Positions 14,630 to 23,519 of a DNA stretch of 64,000 nucleotides are shown one piece after another (the first letter of the stretch is position 1; each line of letters begins with the position of its first letter). Both the position numbers and the translations under genes were made by a program. The notes under the pieces are model-generated. The model made no database searches and was not told where the DNA came from. It saw only the letters and a list, made by a program, of their open reading frames with translations. The stretch is taken from NCBI RefSeq assembly GCF_014270105.1, contig NZ_JACNMF010000005.1, positions 248,001 through 312,000 of the forward strand. Direction: 5' to 3'. Origin of the DNA: Hyunsoonleella aquatilis. GTDB lineage: Bacteria > Bacteroidota > Bacteroidia > Flavobacteriales > Flavobacteriaceae.

Positions 14630-16525
14630 TTACCCCTTAAGCCAAGCTTTACGTAAAGCAATTTGAGCTTCCGTAGCGTCAGACTTTTCAATAATGGCTT
14701 CCCCTTGAGTATAAGGTTGGGTGGTGGTTGTTTTTATCACCACTTCTTCGCCGTTTCTGTCCAATTTCACCTCAACGTCCTTTCCGGGTTTCCACATAAA
14801 CACTTGCTGTAATACTTGGTTAGCGTTCATCAAAGTCAACGCGGTACCATTAATTTCCTTAATTACATCATTAGCTTGAGCACCTTGCGCCGACCAAAAG
14901 CTGTTTTTCAATACCATATCCGTAAAGAAAATAGTGCCTTTTTGCCCATCACCACTAACAATTGGCGCACCGTTCATCAAAATGTAATTTGTTTCTATTT
15001 CAGCTTCCCCAATTTCCAATCCAACTTTTTCAAAAAAGGCGTTGTAGTCAATTGGCAAATCTCCAACAACATGGGTGCTGAAAAATTCACCAATGGATGG
15101 ATAAGTCATTTCAGTAATTTCTGCTATTAATTTATCATCTTCAAAGGGTTTGTTCTTTCCATATTTGTTGGACAGTTCTTTCATTAAGGATAAAATCCCT
15201 CGGTTACCGTTGCTTTCCTCACGCATTAAAATGTCAATGCACATTCCAATCAGTGCCCCTTTTTGGTAAACATTTAAATATTCGTCTTTGTATGGTGCCT
15301 TTAAAACATTTTCACTCATAATAGTGAAGCTCATGGCATCGTTCATTCTCTTAGACCCTTGAATCTTTTGCATAATATCTGCGTAAAACTCTTTCTCATC
15401 CACTAAGCCTTGGTCCACCTGAAATAGTGTAGCAAAATACTCCGTCACACCCTCATACATCCACAAATGTTTAGAGAATGTTGGGTTGTTATAATCAAAA
15501 TAATGCACATCCTCGGAGTGTACACTTAAAGGTGTCAAAATATGGAAAAACTCATGCGACACTACGTCTATCATACTGTCTGCCAAAGCCTCGGGCTCCA
15601 TAGATTCAGGAAAAACCACTACCGTAGACGTATGATGCTCTAAAGCACCAAAACCTTTTGCTGAATCTTCTTTTCCTTCGGACAGATACAAATAAATATC
15701 ATATCGCGTCGTGGCATTGATATCACCCAAATAGGCCTTTTGGGCTTTCATCATTTTGAAAACCGTTTCTTTCAACGACTTTGCTGAGTGTAGTTTGTTG
15801 GGCGAATACACGCTCAGTACAATTTTTATATCGCCAACTTGGAATTCTTCAACATCCAGATTACCATACATCATCGGATTATCTGTAATATCAAAATACC
15901 TCGGTGCGAAGTAACTTGTAGTCTTCATAGTGCCGTCATCAGAAGTACTTGAAGCTACATTTTGCAACGCCGAGGTTCTTACAAAATCCGCTGGAGCGGT
16001 AACGTCCAATTTATATTGATTGTTTTTTAACGAATCAAAATATCCAATAAAACCATGTAAATTTAATACATAATTGTTTTCCTCAATATTAGTACCTCCA
16101 GGGGAAAACGGTTGCTCTTGACCGATGCCTCCTATTTCTTCAATATCAAAAGTATCATTAACGTAATAAATGATTTTATCCAATTCCTTGGCATTTTCAA
16201 TCGTCCAGCTATTAGTGTCAACTTTTGAAACCTTTAACTCATTTCCAGAATAATCCAATGCCTTAAAACCATCTACATATTTCCCAAAATCACTAACGGA
16301 ATAGGTCCCAGGAATCACACGGGGCAATCTGTACGTAACGGTTTCAACTGTAAAACGCCCAGGGTTAATCGTCACCGGTGCTTTATCCTCCGTTACTTTT
16401 GATAAATCGATATGGGCTGCAATGGGCGTATTAACCGCCAAGTCGTTCGCCTTATTTTTTCCAGCGCCACAACCAAAAAGCACCACGCTAAGACATAGTG
16501 ACACTACAATTATTCTGATATTCAT
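14630..16525 (-). CDS. M61-family peptidase with PDZ domain, lipoprotein
   Basis: 631 aa. It has a lipoprotein signal with lipidated C19 (SVVLFGC). The N-terminal beta domain of M61 glycyl aminopeptidases (about 35-240) is followed by a thermolysin-like catalytic domain with the zinc motif HEFFH (324-328) and the third ligand E358 in MYEGVTEYFA. A PDZ domain lies near the C-terminus (about 535-615, ANDVIKEINGTALTLMNANQ). M61 enzymes remove N-terminal Gly or Ala from peptides; here it would act in the periplasm, anchored to a membrane. All catalytic residues are present. It is monocistronic and convergent with trmD. Confidence 0.93.
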   Translation of the reverse strand: MNIRIIVVSLCLSVVLFGCGAGKNKANDLAVNTPIAAHIDLSKVTEDKAPVTINPGRFTVETVTYRLPRVIPGTYSVSDFGKYVDGFKALDYSGNELKVSKVDTNSWTIENAKELDKIIYYVNDTFDIEEIGGIGQEQPFSPGGTNIEENNYVLNLHGFIGYFDSLKNNQYKLDVTAPADFVRTSALQNVASSTSDDGTMKTTSYFAPRYFDITDNPMMYGNLDVEEFQVGDIKIVLSVYSPNKLHSAKSLKETVFKMMKAQKAYLGDINATTRYDIYLYLSEGKEDSAKGFGALEHHTSTVVVFPESMEPEALADSMIDVVSHEFFHILTPLSVHSEDVHYFDYNNPTFSKHLWMYEGVTEYFATLFQVDQGLVDEKEFYADIMQKIQGSKRMNDAMSFTIMSENVLKAPYKDEYLNVYQKGALIGMCIDILMREESNGNRGILSLMKELSNKYGKNKPFEDDKLIAEITEMTYPSIGEFFSTHVVGDLPIDYNAFFEKVGLEIGEAEIETNYILMNGAPIVSGDGQKGTIFFTDMVLKNSFWSAQGAQANDVIKEINGTALTLMNANQVLQQVFMWKPGKDVEVKLDRNGEEVVIKTTTTQPYTQGEAIIEKSDATEAQIALRKAWLKG

Positions 16526-16634
16526 GTGTAATTATTTTTTAGTTTTTAAAGTGACGCTAAAAATACGGCGTTGTTACGCCATGTTTTCATAAGGTTTTGT
16601 TAAAACATACTGACTGCTTTAAGTATATTCGCCT

Positions 16635-17642
16635 ATGCAAAAACCGCTAATGAGTATATTGACCCCGTTTAAGGGTACGGAGGCTTTTATTGCCGAATGT
16701 CTTCAATCCATTGTCAATCAAAATTATCAAAATTGGGAACTGCTTATTGTGGATGACCATTCTATGGATAGAAGTTTTGAAATCGTAGATGCATTTGCGC
16801 AGAAAGATTCTCGCATAAAACTATTGAAAAACAAAGGTGAGGGCATCATCGATGCACTTAAAACGGCCTATGGACAAAGTTCGGGAGAACTGATTACAAG
16901 AATGGATAGTGACGACATCATGACTCCAAACAAACTGTCGGTTTTGGTCGATAACTTATACAAATACGGAAAAGGCCACGTTGCCATCGGGTTGGTGGAA
17001 TATTTTAGTGCTCATGGTGTTGGCCCAGGCTATAAAAGCTATGAAAATTGGCTGAACGACTTGACAAGAACAGGGAATAATTACAGCGAAATTTATAAAG
17101 AGTGCGTGATTCCTTCCCCCTGCTGGATGGTATTTCGGGAAGATTTTGAGGCCTGTGGTGCTTTTGAACCCAATATTTACCCTGAGGATTACGATTTGAC
17201 GTTTCGGTTTTACAAACATGGATTAAAATGTATCCCTTGTAACCAAACCCTCCACAAATGGCGCGATTACAGCACTAGGACTTCCCGAACGCATGTGCAC
17301 TACGCCCAAAATCATTTTACAACATTGAAAGTGCACCACTTTTTGGATATTGATTATGACCAATCTAAAAGATTGGCGATTTGGGGTGCGGGCACCAAAG
17401 GAAAACTGATGGCCAGTCTATTTTTAGAGCGGGATATCCCTTTTGAATGGATATGCGATAACCCGAATAAAATTGGAAAAGCTATTTATGGGAAAACACT
17501 ATTAAATTTTGATGCACTTGTTAACATCAAAAACCCGCAAAGCCTCATTACTGTTGCCAATAAAACAGCTCAAAAAGAAATTAGGGCTTATTTATCTAAA
17601 TTGAATTTAAAACCTTTTGAAGATTTTATTTTCTTCTGTTAG
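16635..17642 (+). CDS. family 2 glycosyltransferase with C-terminal Rossmann-like part
   Basis: 335 aa. Residues 5-215 form a GT-A glycosyltransferase: start SILTPFKGTEAFIAECLQSI, nucleotide-binding IVDDHSMD, metal-binding DSDD at 91-94, and acceptor-site PEDYDLTFRF. The last 90 residues are a separate piece with a glycine-rich nucleotide-binding start (LAIWGAGTKGKLMASLF) and ICDNPNKIG, resembling NAD-binding folds found at the ends of some glycosyltransferases. It would add a sugar to a polysaccharide or lipid; donor and acceptor are unknown. No membrane segment is seen. The BatA-like gene starts 50 bases downstream. Confidence 0.85.
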   Translation: MQKPLMSILTPFKGTEAFIAECLQSIVNQNYQNWELLIVDDHSMDRSFEIVDAFAQKDSRIKLLKNKGEGIIDALKTAYGQSSGELITRMDSDDIMTPNKLSVLVDNLYKYGKGHVAIGLVEYFSAHGVGPGYKSYENWLNDLTRTGNNYSEIYKECVIPSPCWMVFREDFEACGAFEPNIYPEDYDLTFRFYKHGLKCIPCNQTLHKWRDYSTRTSRTHVHYAQNHFTTLKVHHFLDIDYDQSKRLAIWGAGTKGKLMASLFLERDIPFEWICDNPNKIGKAIYGKTLLNFDALVNIKNPQSLITVANKTAQKEIRAYLSKLNLKPFEDFIFFC

Positions 17643-17691
17643 CTTATCGAGAATATAAAAATTACGTAGATTTGACAAATCAAAAAAATAA

Positions 17692-19617
17692 ATGCAGTTT
17701 AAATACCCCGAACTTCTTTACGCATTATTTTTACTGCTTATCCCCATTATTGTCCATTTATTTCAGCTTCGGAAATTCAAGAAAGTGCCGTTTACCAATG
17801 TGGCCTTTTTAAAAAACGTGAACATTCAAACGCGAAAAAGTTCGCAACTTAAAAAATGGTTGACACTAATTACCAGATTGTTGTTATTTGCACTTATCAT
17901 TCTTGCGTTTGCGCAACCCTATTTTTCAAAAAACGACACCTTAAATAAACCCCAAGAAACGGTTATCTACTTGGACAATTCCTTTAGTATGCAGGCAAAA
18001 GGAGCTAATGGCCCTCTGCTCAAGAGAGCTGTACAGGACATCATTTCCAATATTCCTGAGAGCCAAAATATCTCGATAGTTACCAATTCAAAAACCTATA
18101 AAAACACCTCTGTCAATGCTGTCAAAAATGAATTGTTGGGATTGGAATATGAATCCAAACAGCCTTCCTTTAATGCAATTTTGTTGAAGTCCAGAAACCT
18201 CTTCAGTAAAGAAGCTTCTTCTATAAAAAACCTCATTTTTATTTCTGATTTTCAAGATAGAAGTGACGATTTTCAAAAAGAAAGAGATTCCTCGATTAGT
18301 TTTTATGCTGTAAAATTAAACCCTGTCAATACACAAAACGTCTCAGTGGACAGCGCCTTCATTTCAGAAGTGACGCCTACCAAATTAGAACTCACAACCA
18401 TCCTTAAAAATACGGGCAACGCCATAGACAATCTGCCAATTTCCCTTTTAAATGACGGTAATTTAATTGCGAAAACCTCTACCTCTGTGGATTCCGAAGC
18501 AACGGTTACTTTTTCCCTTCCCGCCAATGAGGCCATAAATGGGGAAATCACCATCAACGATACACATTTGCAATTTGATAATCGATTGTATTTCAACATT
18601 AATGCTACTGACAATATAAACGTTTTGGCGATTGGCGAAACTGATGCCGACTTTTTAAAGCGAATTTTTTTGGATGGTGAATTTACCTTTATGCAAACAT
18701 CACCAAAAGCATTGAATTACAATAGTATTTCTTCGCAAAGCCTTATCGTTTTAAACGCTCTTAAAACAATACCTCCTACCCTTGTTTCGTCCCTAAAAAC
18801 TTTTACTGACAACGGTGGCACATTGCAGGTCATCCCCTCTGAAAACATTTCCGTTGAAAGCTATAACCTCCTACTGAACCCTTATGGTTTAGGCCTTTTG
18901 GACGATGTCGCTTCTGAAAAACGCATTACCACTATCAACTATGGACATCCGCTTTATAATAAAGGTGTTTTTGAAAAACAGGTCAAGAATTTTCAATACC
19001 CAAAAGTAAACGCCTTTTACAACACACTTTCCAATAGCGGAACATCTGCACTATCTTTTGAAGACGGAAAACCTTTTTTAATATCGAAAGGAAATATTTT
19101 TCTTTTGACCGCTTCTATTGAAACCGAAAATTCAAACTTCAAAAATTCGCCGTTAATTGTACCAACCTTTTATAACATCGCCAAACAGAGCTTTAAAACA
19201 CCAAACCTTTACTATTCCATAGGTGAGCAAAATGAGTATGAAGTAAAAGCAACATTAAAAAATGATGGGATCCTATCACTCAAAAACACGGAATTAAACT
19301 TTATACCGAGACAACAGAATTTTAACAATAAAGTAGTGATTACCACGGAAGAACTGCCATCCAAAGCGGGTACTTACAGCATTGTAAATAATGGTGATAC
19401 CTTCGAAAATGTTAGCTATAATTACAGTAGAACGGAAAGCAATTTAAGCTATACCGATTTGGGTTCCATTGAAGGTTTAAATGTTGATTCATCCATCACT
19501 GCGGTTTTTGATACATTAAAAAGTGAGACCAAAATTAATGCCTTGTGGAAATGGTTTGTTACTTTTGCACTGATCCTGCTGATCGCAGAAATGCTCATCT
19601 TAAAATATTTTAAATGA
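17692..19617 (+). CDS. BatA-domain membrane protein (vWA-like)
   Basis: 641 aa. The N-terminus carries the BatA signature: a hydrophobic segment (LLYALFLLLIPIIVHLFQL region), then FKKVPFTNVAFLKNV and a second membrane helix (LLLFALIILAFAQPYF). A von Willebrand A-like region follows (ETVIYLDNSFSMQAKG), in which DNSFSM stands for the DxSxS metal site. A long beta-rich periplasmic part and a final membrane helix (about 615-635) complete it. Bat proteins are associated with MoxR ATPases and stress tolerance, but no MoxR gene is nearby. Its stop overlaps the start of the dihydroorotase homologue by 4 bases, so the two are translated together. Confidence 0.85.
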   Translation: MQFKYPELLYALFLLLIPIIVHLFQLRKFKKVPFTNVAFLKNVNIQTRKSSQLKKWLTLITRLLLFALIILAFAQPYFSKNDTLNKPQETVIYLDNSFSMQAKGANGPLLKRAVQDIISNIPESQNISIVTNSKTYKNTSVNAVKNELLGLEYESKQPSFNAILLKSRNLFSKEASSIKNLIFISDFQDRSDDFQKERDSSISFYAVKLNPVNTQNVSVDSAFISEVTPTKLELTTILKNTGNAIDNLPISLLNDGNLIAKTSTSVDSEATVTFSLPANEAINGEITINDTHLQFDNRLYFNINATDNINVLAIGETDADFLKRIFLDGEFTFMQTSPKALNYNSISSQSLIVLNALKTIPPTLVSSLKTFTDNGGTLQVIPSENISVESYNLLLNPYGLGLLDDVASEKRITTINYGHPLYNKGVFEKQVKNFQYPKVNAFYNTLSNSGTSALSFEDGKPFLISKGNIFLLTASIETENSNFKNSPLIVPTFYNIAKQSFKTPNLYYSIGEQNEYEVKATLKNDGILSLKNTELNFIPRQQNFNNKVVITTEELPSKAGTYSIVNNGDTFENVSYNYSRTESNLSYTDLGSIEGLNVDSSITAVFDTLKSETKINALWKWFVTFALILLIAEMLILKYFK

Positions 19618-20867
19618 ACATATTGATAAAATCCGCCACGATACTAGATTCTAAAAGCGATTTTCATAACACTACCCAAGATATTTTAGTTGAAAACGGA
19701 TTGATTTCCAAAATTGGACAAAACCTTAAAAACCCAAAAAAATACCGTGAAATCACTTTTGAAAACCTTCATGTGTCGCAAGGCTGGTTTGACAGTAGTG
19801 TATGTTTTGGTGAGCCCGGTTTTGAAGAGCGGGAGACCATTGAAAATGGAATAAAAACGGCATCGCTTTCCGGATTTACTACTATAGCTTTAAATCCAAA
19901 TACAAACCCGGTAATTGATACAAGTTCAGATGTGGCTTTTGTGAAATCTAAAGCTGAAAAAAAAGCAGTTAATGTATTGCCCATTGGTGCCTTGACACAA
20001 AATAGTAATGGGAAGGATTTGGCAGAGCTTTTCGATATGAAAAATGCCGGAGCAGTTGCATTTTATGATTATAAAAAGCCAATCTCAAACCCCAATCTTT
20101 TAAAGGTAGCTTTACAATATGCGAGTAATTTTGGGGGCTTGGTTTGTTCCTTTCCACAGGAAAACCAAATTGCAGGTTTGGGAGTGATGAACGAGCATGT
20201 TACCAGTACCTCATTGGGCTTAAAAGGGAATCCGGCTTTAGCAGAAGAACTTCAAGTGGCAAGGGATTTATTCCTTTTAGAATACACTGAGGGCAAATTG
20301 CATATCCCGACGATTTCCACAGCAAAAAGTGTTGCATTGATTAGAGAGGCAAAACAGAAAAAACTGGATGTGAGTTGTAGTGTAGCTATTCACAACCTTT
20401 ATTTTTCAGATGAAAACTTAATAGGTTTCGACACGAATTTCAAGGTGACACCTCCCCTACGCACCCAAACGGATATTGATGCTTTAATCGAAGGTGTTAA
20501 GGATGGGACCATTGATATGGTGACCAGTGACCATAATCCATTGGATATTGAGTTGAAAAAAATCGAATTTGACCATGCCGACTATGGCACCATTGGCCTG
20601 GAAAGTGCTTTTGGGGCATTACAAAATATCTTTACTCTGAAAAAAACCATTTCAATTTTGACCAGTGGTAAAGGACGTTTTGGAATTTCAGCATCACCAA
20701 TCAACGAAGGCAATCCTCTCAATATTGCGCTTTTCAACCCTAACGGCACTTATGAATTTGGAAACGAGTATATTGTTTCAAAATCTAATAACGCCATCTT
20801 TAAAGGTGAAACTCTCAAGGGTAAAGTATATGGCATTGTGGCCAATAAAAAAGCTGTATTAAAATAA
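19614..20867 (+). CDS. dihydroorotase-like protein, catalytically degenerate
   Basis: 417 aa, amidohydrolase fold of the dihydroorotase/allantoinase type. Many structural motifs remain: NPNTNP (94-99), ISTAKSVALIREAK, SDHNPLD with D306, and GTIGLESAFG. The first metal motif, normally DxHxHxREPG, reads DSSVCFGEPG (60-69), so both histidines and the substrate-binding Arg are gone. The HICHIST-type histidine is Thr at about 233 (HIPTISTAK). H260 and D306 remain. It is therefore probably not a dihydroorotase; such pseudo-enzymes in other bacteria support aspartate transcarbamoylase assembly. It is coupled to the BatA gene upstream and followed two bases later by a membrane protein gene. Confidence 0.85.
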   Translation: MNILIKSATILDSKSDFHNTTQDILVENGLISKIGQNLKNPKKYREITFENLHVSQGWFDSSVCFGEPGFEERETIENGIKTASLSGFTTIALNPNTNPVIDTSSDVAFVKSKAEKKAVNVLPIGALTQNSNGKDLAELFDMKNAGAVAFYDYKKPISNPNLLKVALQYASNFGGLVCSFPQENQIAGLGVMNEHVTSTSLGLKGNPALAEELQVARDLFLLEYTEGKLHIPTISTAKSVALIREAKQKKLDVSCSVAIHNLYFSDENLIGFDTNFKVTPPLRTQTDIDALIEGVKDGTIDMVTSDHNPLDIELKKIEFDHADYGTIGLESAFGALQNIFTLKKTISILTSGKGRFGISASPINEGNPLNIALFNPNGTYEFGNEYIVSKSNNAIFKGETLKGKVYGIVANKKAVLK

Positions 20868-20868
20868 A

Positions 20869-21198
20869 ATGACGCAACAAGAAATTCAAGAAGGTAAAAC
20901 TTTTGCAATTGTGGCCTACATTACCTTTATAGGCCTAATTGTAGCAATCATAAAAAACCTAAATCAGAAAAATCCATTCACTGCATTTCACGTGCGCCAA
21001 ATGATTGGATTAGTATTGCTTTTGATTTTTTCGAACCTGACGGAAAAATACGTTAACAGTTGGCTTGGCACTATATTGTGGTTTGGTACATTTGCGTTTT
21101 GGGTTTATGGCCTTATTACTGCTGTTCGAGGTGAGACTAAGCTTATTCCTTTCTTTGGAAAACTGTTTCAGGAATGGTTTCAAAATATTGGAAAATAA
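20869..21198 (+). CDS. Tic20/DUF4870-like membrane protein
   Basis: A 109-aa integral membrane protein with three hydrophobic helices (about 13-30, 43-58, 66-84). The central PFTAFHVRQMIGLVLLLI resembles the core motif of the Tic20-like/DUF4870 family. A short amphipathic tail follows. The function in bacteria is not established. It sits in a tight unit: its start is two bases after the dihydroorotase homologue, and the esterase ATG immediately follows its stop. Confidence 0.75.
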   Translation: MTQQEIQEGKTFAIVAYITFIGLIVAIIKNLNQKNPFTAFHVRQMIGLVLLLIFSNLTEKYVNSWLGTILWFGTFAFWVYGLITAVRGETKLIPFFGKLFQEWFQNIGK

Positions 21199-21855
21199 AT
21201 GTTGTACACTTCTCTTTCTTTAGATTATGTCTTGAGGCCATCTACCCTCGATAAAAATCCCCCACTACTGATTATGCTCCATGGCTACGGTAGTGACGAA
21301 AATGATTTGTTCTCATTTGCAAGTGAGCTTCCAGAGGAACTTTTGATTATTTCCGCAAGGGCCCCATATCGCATGCAACCTTTTGGGAATGCTTGGTACG
21401 CCATCAATTTTGATGCCGATAAAGGCAAATGGAACGATAATGTTCAAGCCAAACAATCTGTAGATTTAATTGCGAAATTCATTGACGAAGTTGTATCTAA
21501 ATACGATATCGGAAAAGACAATATCAACCTTTTGGGCTTTAGCCAGGGCACAATTCTAAGTTATGCCGTGGCGTTGACCTATCCTGAAAAAGTCAAAAAT
21601 ATTATTGCGCTTAGCGGTTACATCAATCATGATGTTTTGCCCAAAGATATCGGCAAAAAAGATTATTCCCATTTAGATTTTTACTGCTCCCATGGCAGTG
21701 TTGATCAGGTAATTCCTGTAGATTGGGCCAGACAGACGCAACCTTTTTTAAATTCGGTGAACATTAAAAATGTGTACTCCGAATTTCCAGTGGGTCATGG
21801 GGTGGCTCCTCAAAACTTTTATGAATTTAAAACGTGGCTCGAGCAACGTTTATAG
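21199..21855 (+). CDS. carboxylesterase/phospholipase-type alpha/beta hydrolase
   Basis: 218 aa, the size of the phospholipase/carboxylesterase (Abhydrolase_2) family. The catalytic triad is visible: S115 in GFSQGT, D169 in GSVDQVIPV, and H200 in VGHGVAP. The oxyanion-hole region is MLHGYGSDEND. It has no signal peptide and should be cytoplasmic. The substrate is probably a short acyl ester; family members hydrolyse lysophospholipids or short-chain esters. It is the last gene of the unit that starts with the BatA-like gene. Confidence 0.88.
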   Translation: MLYTSLSLDYVLRPSTLDKNPPLLIMLHGYGSDENDLFSFASELPEELLIISARAPYRMQPFGNAWYAINFDADKGKWNDNVQAKQSVDLIAKFIDEVVSKYDIGKDNINLLGFSQGTILSYAVALTYPEKVKNIIALSGYINHDVLPKDIGKKDYSHLDFYCSHGSVDQVIPVDWARQTQPFLNSVNIKNVYSEFPVGHGVAPQNFYEFKTWLEQRL

Positions 21856-21947
21856 GTAAGTTTAATCCGGACAAAGTATCCGTTTGACTGAAACCCTTAT
21901 ACTCCATCTTTATTTCATCGAAAATCTTTGTAACTCAAGGAAATACA

Positions 21948-21978
21948 TTTGTTTTTGTTTAATTTTTTTCTATTTTTG
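21948..21978 (+). promoter_or_regulatory. promoter of crtW
   Basis: TTTG (21948-21951) and TATTTTTG (21971-21978) are separated by 19 bases, a full Bacteroidota-type promoter 29 bases before the crtW start. It shows that crtW is transcribed separately from the esterase unit. Confidence 0.7.
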
Positions 21979-22006
21979 TTAGACATTATCTTAATGTAAA
22001 TTTGCT

Positions 22007-22708
22007 ATGAAATCTACAAAATCACTTTATAAGGCCGTGGATCCCTATGGAATTATCATTGCTTTTATGATGATTTTTATTTGGTTTTTTTCGCTCTACA
22101 CACTTTTAATTTGGGACATCAGCTATGCAAATCCATTGGTTTATTTAGCTATTCTTTTACAGACACATTTGTACACTGGATTGTTTATTACGGCTCATGA
22201 CGCCATGCACGGCTCTGTATCCAAAAACAGAAAATGGAATACCCTAATTGGCTGGATAACCTCTATGCTATTCGCCTTCAATTTTTATGATAGATTACTG
22301 GTAAAGCATCATGAACATCATCGATTCGTAGCTTCTGACAAAGACCCTGACTTCCATGAATCGGGTAAGTTTTGGCCTTGGTATTGGAGTTTTATTAAAA
22401 AGTACACCACGCTGAAACAATTAATTTTGATGACTATCTCCCTCCAATTATTGCGATTGATTTTCCCTCTGGATAATCTGTTATTATTTTGGATTCTCCC
22501 TGGCATATTGTCTACTTTCCAGCTCTTTTATTTTGGCACCTATGTACCTCACAAAGATGGGCATGACCATGACAATAAGCACCACTCTTCTTCTTTGGAG
22601 AAAAATCATATTTGGGCCTTTTTGAGTTGCTATTTTTTTGGATACCACTACGAGCATCATGATGCTCCCGGCGTACCTTGGTGGCGTTTGTGGAAAGTAA
22701 AACAGTAA
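22007..22708 (+). CDS. crtW: beta-carotene ketolase, CrtW type
   Basis: A 233-aa integral membrane di-iron enzyme. The histidine clusters match CrtW: HDAMH (64-68), HHEHH (101-105), PHKDGHDHDNKHHSS (181-195) and GYHYEHH (212-218), followed by PGVPWWRLW. CrtW adds 4-keto groups to beta-carotene or zeaxanthin, giving canthaxanthin or astaxanthin-type pigments. The closing PWW(R/K)L and FGTYVPH segments argue for CrtW over a general fatty acid desaturase, though the families are related. No other carotenoid gene is adjacent. It has its own promoter and terminator. Confidence 0.82.
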   Translation: MKSTKSLYKAVDPYGIIIAFMMIFIWFFSLYTLLIWDISYANPLVYLAILLQTHLYTGLFITAHDAMHGSVSKNRKWNTLIGWITSMLFAFNFYDRLLVKHHEHHRFVASDKDPDFHESGKFWPWYWSFIKKYTTLKQLILMTISLQLLRLIFPLDNLLLFWILPGILSTFQLFYFGTYVPHKDGHDHDNKHHSSSLEKNHIWAFLSCYFFGYHYEHHDAPGVPWWRLWKVKQ

Positions 22709-22764
22709 GTTTTCAGGACTTGAGTCAATTTATAAATGGTAGCTCATCCGGATATTCCAAAAAA

Positions 22765-22786
22765 AAATCCGGCAACAACCGGATTT
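22765..22786. terminator. bidirectional terminator
   Basis: AAATCCGG (22765-22772) and CCGGATTT (22779-22786) form a perfect hairpin around CAACAA, with A-rich sequence on the left and T-rich on the right. It separates crtW (+) from the response regulator gene (-). Confidence 0.8.
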
Positions 22787-22810
22787 CTAATCACTATATA
22801 TTTTATGTTT

Positions 22811-23515
22811 CTAGCTATTCACGACCAATCTAAACCCTTCCCCGTGAATATTCAAAATTTCAACCTTGTCATCAGGCTTTAGGTATTTTCGGAGTTTGGC
22901 AATGTAAACATCCATGCTTCTAGAAGTAAAATAATTATCATCGCGCCAAATCTTGGTCAATGCTAATTCACGAGGCATTAGGTCATTTTCATGTAACGCC
23001 AACAAGCGCAACAATTCATTCTCTTTAGGAGAAAGTTTTGTTGGCTCTCCCCCATCAAAACGTAAAAACCGTAGTTTGGAATTCAAATGGAAACGGCCAA
23101 TTTCAAACTCAAACTGCTTGCTATCTGAAATGGTTTCTGTAGCCTTTCGTTGCATAATGGCCTTAATTTTCATTAGCAACACTTCGCTATCAAACGGCTT
23201 GTTTAAATAATCGTCCGCCCCTACTTTATAGCCTTTTAATACATCTTCCTTCATCGCTTTTGCAGTCAAAAAAACAATCGGTACATCTGTATTTTTTTCA
23301 CGGATTTCCTTGGCCAGAGTAAATCCGTCCTTATATGGCATCATCACGTCCAAAATGCATAAATCGTAATCGTCCTTCTTAAATTTTTCAAAGCCCTCCA
23401 TGCCATTTTTGGCATGCACCACATCATAGTCGTTCATCATTAAATAATCCCGAAGCACCGTTCCGAAATTCGGATCGTCCTCAACCAATAAAATTTTCTT
23501 GTTTTGCTCTTCCAT
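22811..23515 (-). CDS. rprY: OmpR-family response regulator, RprY-like
   Basis: 234 aa. A receiver domain (8-125) has acidic pocket E12-D13-D14, phosphoacceptor D56 in LCILDVMMP, T84 and the conserved Lys in DYLNKPF. The C-terminal winged helix (about 140-232) ends KVEILNIHGEGFRLVV. It should bind promoter DNA after phosphorylation by the kinase encoded 4 bases upstream. The pair resembles RprX/RprY of Bacteroidota, linked in other species to stress and sodium-related genes; the targets here are unknown. Confidence 0.92.
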   Translation of the reverse strand: MEEQNKKILLVEDDPNFGTVLRDYLMMNDYDVVHAKNGMEGFEKFKKDDYDLCILDVMMPYKDGFTLAKEIREKNTDVPIVFLTAKAMKEDVLKGYKVGADDYLNKPFDSEVLLMKIKAIMQRKATETISDSKQFEFEIGRFHLNSKLRFLRFDGGEPTKLSPKENELLRLLALHENDLMPRELALTKIWRDDNYFTSRSMDVYIAKLRKYLKPDDKVEILNIHGEGFRLVVNS

Positions 23516-23519
23516 ATGT

